From Elusimicrobiota bacterium (GTDB lineage: Bacteria > Elusimicrobiota > Elusimicrobia > F11): DNA of 64,000 nucleotides. The translations under genes were made by a program, and so were the position numbers. The DNA is taken from NCBI GenBank assembly GCA_022072025.1, contig JAJVIP010000009.1, forward strand, positions 186,001-250,000, given 5' to 3'. Shown here in pieces: positions 18,501-26,768 of this stretch. The number at the start of each line of letters is the position of its first letter. Within the stretch, counting starts at the first letter, position 1. The notes beneath the pieces are model-generated. The model ran no database searches. It had not been told where the DNA came from and saw only the letters and a list, made by a program, of their open reading frames with translations.

Positions 18501-21500
18501 ATGCTCGTTTTAAGGAGGTAAATCCACTCCGGCGAACCGATAGGGATGTTGGTATTTTCGAGCGCCTTAAAATCGACGGCATGCTGAGACATGATTCCTT
18601 TTAGAGGGTTGGGTGAAAGGTGGGCAAGTTGCTCGCATTTTTCTTTGTTCCATCCCTGATAAGCGAGATAGATGTACTGGATGGCCAAACTCCGAGCAAT
18701 GATCTCAAGTTCGGTTGAAATAATTGTGCGGACCAAGAGTTTGTGTTGGGGGTACGCAGCGAGGTTTTCATGATGAGCCTGTAGAAGTTCGTAAAGCTTG
18801 ATGTGATGTTCAATGTTCTCGATATTGTCGGCAATATAAGTCTGAGCGAGCAGTTCTCCTTTTACATAGTTCAATAGTTCTCGTGCGAGCGAAGGATTCG
18901 ATTGCATCAAGCGTTCGGCCTCCTCAACATAATGGCGAAGCAGTGGAAAATTAATATGGAGCTGAGGTCGTCCGCTTCTAGGCACAACTTGACAGAGGGG
19001 GCCCTTACGAGGAATAGCGACGCTTCCCGGATCTCGGTTGTAATTCAACTTAAATTCGTCAATGAGGGCGCGAATGCGGTGCCCATCGGCAGTTAACTGG
19101 TCGGCATATTGCAATTCCCAGGACAATGCTTCGAGAAGATCTACGTCCGATAGCGTAAAAAGGTATTCAATTTGCCGAGGTTCCGGTTTCTTTAAACCCT
19201 GAATGATGGATCGTCCACTGGAACCCAGGGCGGCCCCCCAACCCAGGGTGCCCAGTGAGCTGATTTTAATGAACGACCGCCTTGGTAAGACGGGCGCCGC
19301 ACGCGGTCCTAAGCGTTTTTGAACACTTTTTTGCACCGTCGGAATCCTGTCTTGTTTCGCGCCTGGACGATGAAGAAGCCTCCCTACAAGGTAGGAACCA
19401 AAGGCGCCCGCCAACGCGGAGCCCATTCCAGGGATATAGCTTCCAATAATAAAAATCGTAAAGCCTGCCATGAGATAGACGACCGACGTCTTGGATAGTT
19501 TTTTGAAGGGCGCGTGGTAGATTAAAACGTAGGCAAAAAGCGCGGTGAGGATGTAGACCATGATATCTCCCATTGTTCCAGTCCCAAATTCAACATCGTA
19601 CATTTGAGCGATCTCCTGGTAGAGACCATTAATAAGCGTATTGGTCGCAATAAGGAATAGACCCCAGCGGTAAACTGTTTCCAGGTGACTAAGAAAAAGT
19701 GGCGATTTGGAGGTCTCGGTACTCCACAGCGTGTGCCTGATGATGTACAGGATCACATAGAAGCCTCCGACCAACCCGGGGATGTAGAGAGCATCATTGA
19801 GGTAACCATTCACAAAATTATTTAGGAATCCCCAGTCTAATTTCCAACTGTAGCTTGTTGATAATCTATACATGGCAAAGACGACGATAATGATGGAGCT
19901 GGCGAGGGCGGTGAACGTGAATGTCTCAGAGTTCCGAAGGGCGAGCGTCCGCGAGGAGGGACCAACCCCCTTTTTATTTGCTTTTGATTTTATGGACCAC
20001 CCGACGAGTGAACCGGTGATGAATAGGGCGCCCCAACTCTCGATGAAATCAATCAGTCCCAGGTAGGGTTTTATTCTGTCGCTTCGTCCATCATGCATGA
20101 GTCGTTCCAAGTAGCCAAACGCATCCCGATGGAAAGCGGTAGCGATGATATCTTCGAGATCTTCTTTCGATTGAACCGAACCGGCACTGATGTTGATTTC
20201 AATTCGAAATTCATTCAAGTGATAACAGAGCCTCCATTTGGTTGATTTGAATAGGTGGTTGGTGACCTGATCAAACAGAGGTTTCTCGAATCTCACAATA
20301 TTGATGTGCAATCCTCGTTTGACGAGTTCCTGGTACATGGTCTCTGTTAAGTCGAAGTCCTCCAGCAACCGTTTGAGCGCAACCCGCGCGACATGGTCAA
20401 AATCAATATCGCTGTATTGAAAAGATATATACAAGGTCGGGCGCTGGACTGTGACTTTAATCGGAGCCGGGTCTCGGTTGGGTTTTTCTTGAGCATCGAG
20501 CAGGTCGCCGCTCGGGAGGAATGATGCGATCGCAGCGCCGGCGGCGTACATGAAAAAGGGGCGCCTTGAAAGAGTCGCCAAGTGTTGACGGGTCTGGCTT
20601 CCGACGGTTTTCCCTCCGGGTTCCCTTAATGCGTGCTTGTCATGTTCCCAGTGAAAAAGCGAGAGGGTTCCGACGAAAGCGAAACCGAAAGCGAACACAG
20701 GGTTGAGGAAGAAGCATAACATGGGAAGGGCGAAATAGGCGATGGTGAGTAGCGCCAGAATTCCTATTTGATTCCAGGATCCGAAGTGGGGGAGACGTTG
20801 ACCTTTTTTCCACTCGAGGTGTTCTCCCCAAAACAAAACGAAGTTAGACAACTGCAGGACGAGAACGGCGTTATAGACATGGATTGTTTCCCATCCGAAG
20901 GGATTCAAGAGCAAGAGATACGGAAGAGCCAATCGCACCGGTTCCCATAGGGCCGCGATGGCCGCTGTTGTTCCTGGCCCATCGACCCATTCCTGTCCGA
21001 ACCAGGGTTCGAGAGATTTTTCAAGGGGTCGAAAGAGAGCCTTCACCAGAGGAACCACAAATTTTCGCGTGCTCTTGGCGAGGGCGGCGTCGGTGCGAGA
21101 GGGAGAGGCTCTTTCCAAAGAGTTAGAAGATTTTTTCCCGAGAGTTTTTCCGATGACCCCTTTCCTTAGTGTCATGGTTGGCATGGAATGGCCCCAGAGG
21201 ATGTAATTCAATACGTGGAAAGGATAACCCACGAAGAACAGGCCATAGGCAGCGGAACTAAGTTGAAAAACGTAATTTTGAATGTATTCCAGGATGGAAT
21301 AGAAACTTAAAAAAACGACGGCAGAATAGAGCGGAGCGAACCCACAAAATGACACCACGAGATAGATGCCTAAAACCGCGTTGATTGGAAACAGGATTAT
21401 TCGTGCAAATCGATAGAGTGGTTTTAAGAAGGAGGGGTTTAATAGGAAAAAGGACTTCGTCGATGGCAAGGAAAATTGGCCACTGTCATACGTTAAATAA

Positions 21501-24046
21501 GCAATAAAAGCAGTGATGCATAGCCATGCTGTTACCATCCCCCATTTGATTTGCGGAGCGGATGCCGCCCCCGTAAGAACAGAACCCAGCAATGCAATAG
21601 GGACAAATAGAGTGAGCGACATGAGATTGGATGAATTTTCCTCCCCGTCATTTTGAAATTTTGGTTTGTAAAAACTCTCCATTCGTTTCAATTTGAGAAA
21701 GTTGTTAAACCAAAATACGGAGTAAATAAAGGCTCCGAGCGTTACGGAAATGAAGACAAAATGGAGGAGGATGCTCATGCCTTCCCCATGCCCGAAAATA
21801 AAATGGCTTATGAGGCGGGTTGGATATTGAAGAAAAACGGCCAAGTTTTGCATGAATGAGAAACTGGAGAGAGATTGGTAAGAGTGGGCAGAATGAAGAT
21901 CTTTTGAGATTTCCGATTCCCTTGTCTCGAAAATTCCTCTCGACCAAAGGAACCTGTTTTTTTTGATAACGAGCCGATCGAAAATAAAAGAGGCGATTAT
22001 TGCGATGAATAGGATCAAGAGGAACCAAAAAGCAAACTCCGGTGACATCCCCGCCTGTGGATTTTTCAAGGCAGGCTCAATTTGGGCCAAGAGGGGGGGG
22101 AAATGATCTCCCCATGCATTTTTCGGAGATAGGACGTTGACTGATACTGCTGCGATGGCACCCGCCGCAGAGAGAGCGATGGTCCAACGTTCGGGGCCGA
22201 ACTGGGTCCAATAAGCGTGTTTGTTACGACCGTGGGTGACGGGTTCCGCTTTGTTGTTCAGTCCAAAGTGGCTGACCGCGGCCTGCATCCATCTTCTCCC
22301 TCTCGTTGCTTCAAAAGTCGCCAGCAATTTCCCGCCGGCTCTTTGTGCAATGGCGGGATGGTTTGCGAGGTAAAGCTTTTGTCCCTCGAAGAGTTGGTCG
22401 AGGGGGGTTTTTTGTTGGGTGAAGACGCTGAGGGTGGCGGAGCCATTATCGGTTTGAACTTGGGTGATTTTTGGGACGAAGGAAATGATGATTGGCTGTT
22501 CGGTTGAGGACCGCTGAAGGACATCTTTGATGCCTTGGGCGTGGAAGCCGCCGGTGACCAAAACGGCGACGTTCACATTTTTATGGGTTATGGCCTGAGA
22601 TAGGTTGTTGGCGATGGCTTTGTCTCGGAGTTCGGCTTGTTGGTAAAACTGCTCGAAACTTTCCAGGCCAAGGGTCCCCCTCCCTCGACTTTGTCTCAGG
22701 GAAGGGAACATTTTTTCCCGTAAAGTTGTCATCTTATATTCCCGCCACTCTTCTGGGGTAAGCGAAAAATCCACCAACTTTCCGGTCAAATAGAGATCGT
22801 GTGATATCTTAATGAGAGCACGTTCACCTGCGGTCTGGATTAACTGGGTGTAGATTTTTTCTTCCAAATCTTTCAGGTCCCTCAGCAAATCCTCCGCCTC
22901 AATGGTCTCCGCTAGGAGAACGTAGTGAAGGTAGTCATTGATTCTTCTGAACTGGCGGAGTTGAATGCCATTGGATTCGCAGAGGGCGTTGAGGTATTGG
23001 TAGAAGTCGGAGTGGTTAATATCGCCTGCGCAGAGCGCAAGGCCGGTTTCCATGAGCTCCGTCGCGGCCGCTTTGTCAAGTTTTTTGAGGAGTTGGGAGA
23101 GAAGAAGAGAACGCTCGTGTTCGACCTGAGCGTAGTCGAGAGATCGCTCGAGGCGAAGCGCCTCAAGAAAAGTGGCGATGGAGAAGGGAAGATCTGAGTT
23201 GAGGCCTGATTTGAAACCCGCCACATGCTCCGCATAGTCTCCCATTTCGATTTTTCCTTCACGATATGCGTCGACCTTTTGGTCAAATTGCCAAAGCCGT
23301 GTGTTGAACATTTTCGCTTTTCTGTTTCGGTATTCGATTTTGAGATTTTGAATTTGCTTGGAATATATTGCTTGGATCTTGGCGCTTTGCCGGTAGGCTT
23401 CGACATTGGTGGCGTGGTGGAGAGAATCGTCAATGCCGAGGATTTGGGGGGATGACGGAGACGTCATCAAAGCATGAACCGGTCCCGAAATTTTATTCTC
23501 CCGCAAAAGATAGTCCGCCACTTTCTGAACGGAATCCTGGTGCGGATATGTTTGGTACGGCGTGAGGTCAATGGGTTCAAAGGCCCCCTCCAAGGCGACG
23601 AGATCGACGGATTTTTTCTGAACGAGGCCCAGGATCGCTGCCCCGATATTCTGTTGGGCTTCTTGGTTCATGTGAATGTCTTGGATGTGAACCACAATTT
23701 TTTGAGACGGCTCGGAGGACCCGGGGGTATTGTTGGGGGGGAGTGAAACGTCGCGGATGGATCCGGCTTGGGAGGACAGCGCCAGGAGGACGTTTTTTAA
23801 CTTCGAGTTAGACGTGCCGTTCCTCAGCCACCGTTCGACTTTTTTCGCGGAGACTCGTGAGGAAATGGCTTTTTGTAAATAGGGGAGCGATGGGAATTTA
23901 TTTATCGCGTCAGCCGGTAACGAAGCGAGTTCAATTTTCTTTTGCCGTTCTTTCCAAAAGTTGTTTTCTGGCGCGTACGCAAAGAGGCAATTGGTGGCCA
24001 GATAAACGGGAATGAGAACGGTGGCAATGAATCTGACGGATTTCAT
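15584..24046 (-). CDS. Giant (2820 aa) mosaic secreted/membrane protein with ChaN/Tiki-like N-terminal domain
   Basis: Signal peptide at 1-24. Residues about 110-560 resemble the TraB/ChaN/Tiki superfamily: H120-I-Q-D-I-H125, E153 in LVALEGA, and GGFH at 499-502 near the end, spaced like its H...E...H pattern; this is inference. Several hydrophobic multi-pass blocks follow, alternating with soluble stretches. One block (DAALAKSTRKFVVPLVKAL ... WEHLEW-type) occurs twice, near 985 and 1931, almost identical in DNA. Two internal Tat-like motifs each precede a hydrophobic segment: SRRPFFMYAAG near 1155 and PRRSFIKISS near 1586. The C-terminal third is soluble, then one or two membrane segments and a basic, Asn-rich tail. 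No clear ribosome site. It may be a natural multi-module protein, a fusion of paralogues or partly an assembly product. Confidence 0.7.
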   Translation of the reverse strand: MKSVRFIATVLIPVYLATNCLFAYAPENNFWKERQKKIELASLPADAINKFPSLPYLQKAISSRVSAKKVERWLRNGTSNSKLKNVLLALSSQAGSIRDVSLPPNNTPGSSEPSQKIVVHIQDIHMNQEAQQNIGAAILGLVQKKSVDLVALEGAFEPIDLTPYQTYPHQDSVQKVADYLLRENKISGPVHALMTSPSSPQILGIDDSLHHATNVEAYRQSAKIQAIYSKQIQNLKIEYRNRKAKMFNTRLWQFDQKVDAYREGKIEMGDYAEHVAGFKSGLNSDLPFSIATFLEALRLERSLDYAQVEHERSLLLSQLLKKLDKAAATELMETGLALCAGDINHSDFYQYLNALCESNGIQLRQFRRINDYLHYVLLAETIEAEDLLRDLKDLEEKIYTQLIQTAGERALIKISHDLYLTGKLVDFSLTPEEWREYKMTTLREKMFPSLRQSRGRGTLGLESFEQFYQQAELRDKAIANNLSQAITHKNVNVAVLVTGGFHAQGIKDVLQRSSTEQPIIISFVPKITQVQTDNGSATLSVFTQQKTPLDQLFEGQKLYLANHPAIAQRAGGKLLATFEATRGRRWMQAAVSHFGLNNKAEPVTHGRNKHAYWTQFGPERWTIALSAAGAIAAVSVNVLSPKNAWGDHFPPLLAQIEPALKNPQAGMSPEFAFWFLLILFIAIIASFIFDRLVIKKNRFLWSRGIFETRESEISKDLHSAHSYQSLSSFSFMQNLAVFLQYPTRLISHFIFGHGEGMSILLHFVFISVTLGAFIYSVFWFNNFLKLKRMESFYKPKFQNDGEENSSNLMSLTLFVPIALLGSVLTGAASAPQIKWGMVTAWLCITAFIAYLTYDSGQFSLPSTKSFFLLNPSFLKPLYRFARIILFPINAVLGIYLVVSFCGFAPLYSAVVFLSFYSILEYIQNYVFQLSSAAYGLFFVGYPFHVLNYILWGHSMPTMTLRKGVIGKTLGKKSSNSLERASPSRTDAALAKSTRKFVVPLVKALFRPLEKSLEPWFGQEWVDGPGTTAAIAALWEPVRLALPYLLLLNPFGWETIHVYNAVLVLQLSNFVLFWGEHLEWKKGQRLPHFGSWNQIGILALLTIAYFALPMLCFFLNPVFAFGFAFVGTLSLFHWEHDKHALREPGGKTVGSQTRQHLATLSRRPFFMYAAGAAIASFLPSGDLLDAQEKPNRDPAPIKVTVQRPTLYISFQYSDIDFDHVARVALKRLLEDFDLTETMYQELVKRGLHINIVRFEKPLFDQVTNHLFKSTKWRLCYHLNEFRIEINISAGSVQSKEDLEDIIATAFHRDAFGYLERLMHDGRSDRIKPYLGLIDFIESWGALFITGSLVGWSIKSKANKKGVGPSSRTLALRNSETFTFTALASSIIIVVFAMYRLSTSYSWKLDWGFLNNFVNGYLNDALYIPGLVGGFYVILYIIRHTLWSTETSKSPLFLSHLETVYRWGLFLIATNTLINGLYQEIAQMYDVEFGTGTMGDIMVYILTALFAYVLIYHAPFKKLSKTSVVYLMAGFTIFIIGSYIPGMGSALAGAFGSYLVGRLLHRPGAKQDRIPTVQKSVQKRLGPRAAPVLPRRSFIKISSLGTLGWGAALGSSGRSIIQGLKKPEPRQIEYLFTLSDVDLLEALSWELQYADQLTADGHRIRALIDEFKLNYNRDPGSVAIPRKGPLCQVVPRSGRPQLHINFPLLRHYVEEAERLMQSNPSLARELLNYVKGELLAQTYIADNIENIEHHIKLYELLQAHHENLAAYPQHKLLVRTIISTELEIIARSLAIQYIYLAYQGWNKEKCEQLAHLSPNPLKGIMSQHAVDFKALENTNIPIGSPEWIYLLKTSIAKRLYFPHLSNPTMPIHMLVSLALEWEIEEGKATRDPNGTINIDSKTFDFLYVEPGYWDGTNAKKILAGQSSKVNGSVEQKKDAALAKSTRKFVVPLVKALFRPLEKSLEPVFGQEWVDGPGTTAAIAALWEPVRLSLPYLLLLNPFGWETIHVYNAVLVLQLFNFVLFWGEHLEWKKGQRLPHFGSWNQIGILASLTLVYFGIPPLVFFLDSIFGFAFPFVVACTFGIPLALCHWDHDYQVLKGLGELAPALQWPVRIHIDPARKLTTPEGVDFDFWGLFPNLEVEWVGLLNKPTKMSTTTGSDGSEKPRKSIRIEGLERPYEYPISEWTIERIYSSGPTDFEGGREEIQNMTGEPDGDKFLKHLPWLIRHLFRDDLEISLEDQVITAQRVVGAMRLKFSSTTGVHARIFLLLHIFVAEREARDSSQASNKYAEFINRLKGALLNPLNAAQRKLLRDELLTVSQREPSLRPFIYSFIPQIDQLKKVTPDLNQESARQFLELIVTFGRDDESDENLDDKLRELRVAITPKDSNLMSWNKPLDSTRKELHKASNVQWVILLRDGDSVQHGNFELAWFESMAHFSTDWVIENPERYLKNLFNWMDELDIETLESDRLGTIEEFVNSHIRPNTNLNDKLTMLREKLKVPESSPDQPSRITTALRFLVDLQHVRQKNAARIEFVKKFWAFEKTAHEWRSRKGKIAILTELDQVDWNRSSYEGENARTFIHLDSLAVYPLTWFNRTDAIAHGAHILATQYSYGWGEDLETVGVVVTDEVRELSKKYNVDLPENCALIYVTNSGYKGDGGDFDGVEDPTPDPSTETDPVVDPRLVGAPSAFSLLPLASPFFLSQFMSIVVGQEKGFPKVPTSDHWVYGIVFQLIVATLAGGFLWFRHVHHLARAKESKLKRKDIFQQVFGGVEPVGVAGRYQGGTKGSRSNNRNDKPNKNNVEGILLPSPKKNLPTGKEQRIRNSAA
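17915..18253. repeat. Internal direct repeat of giant gene, distal copy
   Basis: 339 bp matching 20753-21091 with about five substitutions and no gaps. The copies are 2838 bp apart (946 codons), so recombination between them would remove or add a block in frame. The encoded segment is a membrane module with DGPGTTAAIAALWEPVRL and LLLNPFGWETIHVYNAVLV. Confidence 0.9.
20753..21091. repeat. Internal direct repeat of giant gene, proximal copy
   Basis: Partner of 17915-18253, same strand, about 98.5% identical. Sequence outside the 339 bp is related but much more diverged on the left side and unrelated on the right, which points to recent gene conversion or duplication confined to this block. Confidence 0.9.
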
Positions 24047-24268
24047 GGAAGGATTTTAACCGGGCCGCCTTAAGTTCTCATTAAGAAGTTGTAATCATTT
24101 TGTAAAAAATTAAATTATTAAAATTATTGATAATCAGTTATTTTCATATAGTCCTGGGGGGCGGGGCCGAGGGTGAGACGGATTTTTAGGATTTTTTGTA
24201 TCGTCGGTCTTCAAAAAAATCCCTGCCTCCGGCGATATCCCTCTAAATAAATGAGGAGCTCAAAAAAT

Positions 24269-26080
24269 ATGATCACGACTACCAAACCTTCCCTTGAGGA
24301 AGCTTTAAAAACCCATTTTGGGTATGAGGCTTTCCGGCCTCATCAGCGGCTGATTGTTCAATCGGTTTTGGATCGCCGGGACGTTTTGGCGCTTTTGCCG
24401 ACGGGCGGGGGGAAATCGCTTTGTTTTCAATTGCCGGCCTTGTTGATGGAGGGGATCACGCTCGTGGTGTCTCCACTCATCGCTTTGATGAAGGATCAAG
24501 TGGATTCATTAAGCGCCAACGGAATCCCGGCCACGTTTATCAATTCCTCTCTTTCTCCTGAGGAGGTGGGCCGCCGTCTGGTCGCCATTCGTCAAGGCAA
24601 GATTCGGTTGGTCTATATGGCGCCTGAGCGGTTGATGCTGCCGGCGTTTTTGGAGGAAGTCCAGAAATGGACGGTGGGGCTCATTGCCATTGATGAAGCT
24701 CATTGCATCAGTTGGTGGGGGCATGATTTTAGGCCGGAGTATCGCCAATTGTCCCAGCTCCGGAACATTTTCCCCGGTGTTCCCATCATGGCCTTGACGG
24801 CCACCGCCACCGACCGTGTGCGAAAAGACATCATCGAGCAATTGCATTTGCGGCAACCGCGCCAGGAGGTGGCCAGTTTTAATCGTCCGAATTTGACTTA
24901 TCGGGTGCTTCCCAAAAGAGATGGTTACCGGCAATTGTTGACATTCCTAAAAGATCGACCTCAAGAGAGCGGGATCGTGTATTGCCTCTCGCGGAAAACC
25001 TGTGAAGAACTGGCCCGAGACCTTGTCGAGGACGGAATTGCCGCTTTGCCCTATCACGCCGGATTGGAGTCAGCGATCCGAGGCAAAAATCAAGAGAAAT
25101 TCCTTCGAGACGACGTCCGCGTCGTTTGCGCCACGATCGCCTTCGGAATGGGGGTCCATAAATCCAACGTGAGATTCGTGGTTCATTTCAATCTGCCGCG
25201 GAACATTGAAGGCTATTATCAGGAAACGGGCCGGGCGGGCCGGGACGGCCTGGCCAGTGATTGTTTGCTCCTCTATTCCTCGGCAGACGCCGCCAAATTG
25301 TCCCGGTTCATCAATGAGAAAACCGATCCGAATGAACGAAAGGTGGCGGCGCGGCAACTGAGTGAGATGATGTCCTTCGCCGAGAGCTCTGTTTGCCGTC
25401 GAAAAATTTTGCTCAATTATTTTGGGGAAACCGAAGGCGCTCTCCCCTGCGGAGGTTGTGACAACTGTTTGGAGCCCCGTCAGAATTTTGACGCCACTTT
25501 GCCGGCGCAGAAGTTGTTGTCCTGTGTGTATCGCATCAAAGAAAGGAGCGGTTTTTCGGTGGGCCTCACCCACACCGTGGACGTTTTGATGGGCCATGCC
25601 ACTGAAAAGATTCAAAAATGGGGTCACGCGAGTCTTTCGACCTACGGAATCGGAACTGAGTTTAAAAAACGGGAATGGCTATCGCTTGGGCAGGAAATGA
25701 TTCGCAAGGAATATCTGGCCCAATCGCAGGACGACTTCAAAACATTAACCATCACCGCCAAGGGGGTGGGAGCCCTGAAACAAAGAGATCCCATCACCTT
25801 GACCAAACCGCTCTCGTCCCTGCGGCCCCGTCGTCGCAAAGAGGTGGAGGGTGGATTCGATTCGAATTTGTTTAATTCCCTGAAGGCGTTGCGGAAAGAA
25901 TTGGCCGATGAACGAAACGTCCCGGCCTACATCATTTTTTCGGATGCCACGCTTCGCCAAATGGCCAGGGAACGGCCCACAACGCTGGAGCAATTTCGTC
26001 GGCTCAGTGGCGTCGGTCAACGCAAGTTGGCCGAGTTTGGAGAAATTTTTACTACACATGTCAAAAGGTTTATTCCGTGA
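24269..26080 (+). CDS. recQ: ATP-dependent DNA helicase RecQ
   Basis: 3'-5' DNA helicase acting in recombination and fork repair. From ATG 24269 (GAGGAG 10 bp upstream; the in-frame ATG at 24251 contains that site) it is 603 aa. Walker A TGGGKS is at 45-50 and DEAH at 142-145. The aromatic loop reads CISWWGHDFRPEY, with W where E. coli has Q. The helicase C domain carries FGMGVHKSNVRFVVHFNLP and ETGRAGRDG. Zinc cysteines follow (CRRKI ... CGGCDNC), then a winged-helix RQC region and a C-terminal HRDC domain. It is divergent from the giant gene across a 200-bp AT-rich gap, and overlaps the phosphatase gene by GTGA. Confidence 0.96.
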   Translation: MITTTKPSLEEALKTHFGYEAFRPHQRLIVQSVLDRRDVLALLPTGGGKSLCFQLPALLMEGITLVVSPLIALMKDQVDSLSANGIPATFINSSLSPEEVGRRLVAIRQGKIRLVYMAPERLMLPAFLEEVQKWTVGLIAIDEAHCISWWGHDFRPEYRQLSQLRNIFPGVPIMALTATATDRVRKDIIEQLHLRQPRQEVASFNRPNLTYRVLPKRDGYRQLLTFLKDRPQESGIVYCLSRKTCEELARDLVEDGIAALPYHAGLESAIRGKNQEKFLRDDVRVVCATIAFGMGVHKSNVRFVVHFNLPRNIEGYYQETGRAGRDGLASDCLLLYSSADAAKLSRFINEKTDPNERKVAARQLSEMMSFAESSVCRRKILLNYFGETEGALPCGGCDNCLEPRQNFDATLPAQKLLSCVYRIKERSGFSVGLTHTVDVLMGHATEKIQKWGHASLSTYGIGTEFKKREWLSLGQEMIRKEYLAQSQDDFKTLTITAKGVGALKQRDPITLTKPLSSLRPRRRKEVEGGFDSNLFNSLKALRKELADERNVPAYIIFSDATLRQMARERPTTLEQFRRLSGVGQRKLAEFGEIFTTHVKRFIP

Positions 26081-26661
26081 ATAAGGATCTGATTTCAAAA
26101 TCTCTTCATAAAATTTTTAACGGGGGTGTTTTCCAGCCGCCGCTTAAAATATTGTTTGTGTGCAAAGGGAATTACTTTCGCAGTCCCACGCTCGAGGCGG
26201 TGACTCGACATGAAGTGGAAGGCCGAGGGTGGGAAGCCTGGTTTGACATTAAATCCGCCGGTATTTGGGCACCTCACAGCATGGGGCCCAACGCATGTCC
26301 GGACTTAAAAACCGAACTTAAAACACAAGGGATTCGGGTTGCCCTTCAATCACCGCGGGCCCTATTAAAAGAAGAATTAATGAGCGCTCATGTTGTGTTT
26401 ATGTCCGATTCAACGGTGGGCCGTTTCATCAAAGAAATGAAAGGGCCATTGCTTCCTGAGGAAAGCCCGTTCTGTTGGCATTTCGCAGCACTCGCCCCTG
26501 AAAGGTATGGGTCCACTTTGGATATGCCCGATCCCTACTATGGCGACTGTTCCATAAAAGAAATGGTGCGCGATGGTCACCATGTTATTCGGAATGTTTT
26601 TTTGCCGCTTCTGGAGAGATACCTTGACCCCTTTTTTCGACGGAAAAATTCTTGTTTGTAA
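26077..26661 (+). CDS. Low-molecular-weight protein-tyrosine-phosphatase-like protein
   Basis: A 194-aa member of the LMW phosphatase fold. The catalytic loop is C29-K-G-N-Y-F-R35-S (canonical CxGNxCRS; the second Cys is Phe), and the general-acid loop reads DMPDPYYGD from residue 149, matching the family's DPYYG. It may dephosphorylate the BY-kinase of the exopolysaccharide locus that starts 107 bp downstream, as Wzb does for Wzc, or an arsenate/other substrate. The GTG start at 26077 overlaps the recQ stop, so translation is coupled to RecQ, not to the polysaccharide genes. It is about 40 residues longer than typical Wzb. Confidence 0.8.
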   Translation: MNKDLISKSLHKIFNGGVFQPPLKILFVCKGNYFRSPTLEAVTRHEVEGRGWEAWFDIKSAGIWAPHSMGPNACPDLKTELKTQGIRVALQSPRALLKEELMSAHVVFMSDSTVGRFIKEMKGPLLPEESPFCWHFAALAPERYGSTLDMPDPYYGDCSIKEMVRDGHHVIRNVFLPLLERYLDPFFRRKNSCL

Positions 26662-26681
26662 CCGTGGGGTTGTGATATGAT
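26652..26681 (+). promoter_or_regulatory. Candidate sigma-70 promoter of exopolysaccharide locus
   Basis: TTGTTT (26652-26657), an 18-bp spacer and TATGAT (26676-26681), about 88 bp before the ATG of the barrel-Wza gene. It is the only reasonable -35/-10 pair in the 107-bp gap that opens the long plus-strand locus. Confidence 0.4.
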
Positions 26682-26768
26682 CCGCCCGCTGTAATCCAGT
26701 CTTAGTTTTGCATTAAACCGAAGGAGCCATCCATTGTCGGGCGAATTGCGCCCTCACCGTTTATCACT

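Noticed and set aside
17700-21200. Plus-strand frames opposite the giant gene repeat
   Set aside because: They occur as a matched pair only because the underlying DNA is repeated; they have no start signals or recognisable protein features.
13130-24046. CRISPR array, prophage or transposase in the islet
   Set aside because: No regularly spaced short repeats, no integrase, capsid or transposase genes were found; the repeats present are hairpin elements and a coding duplication.
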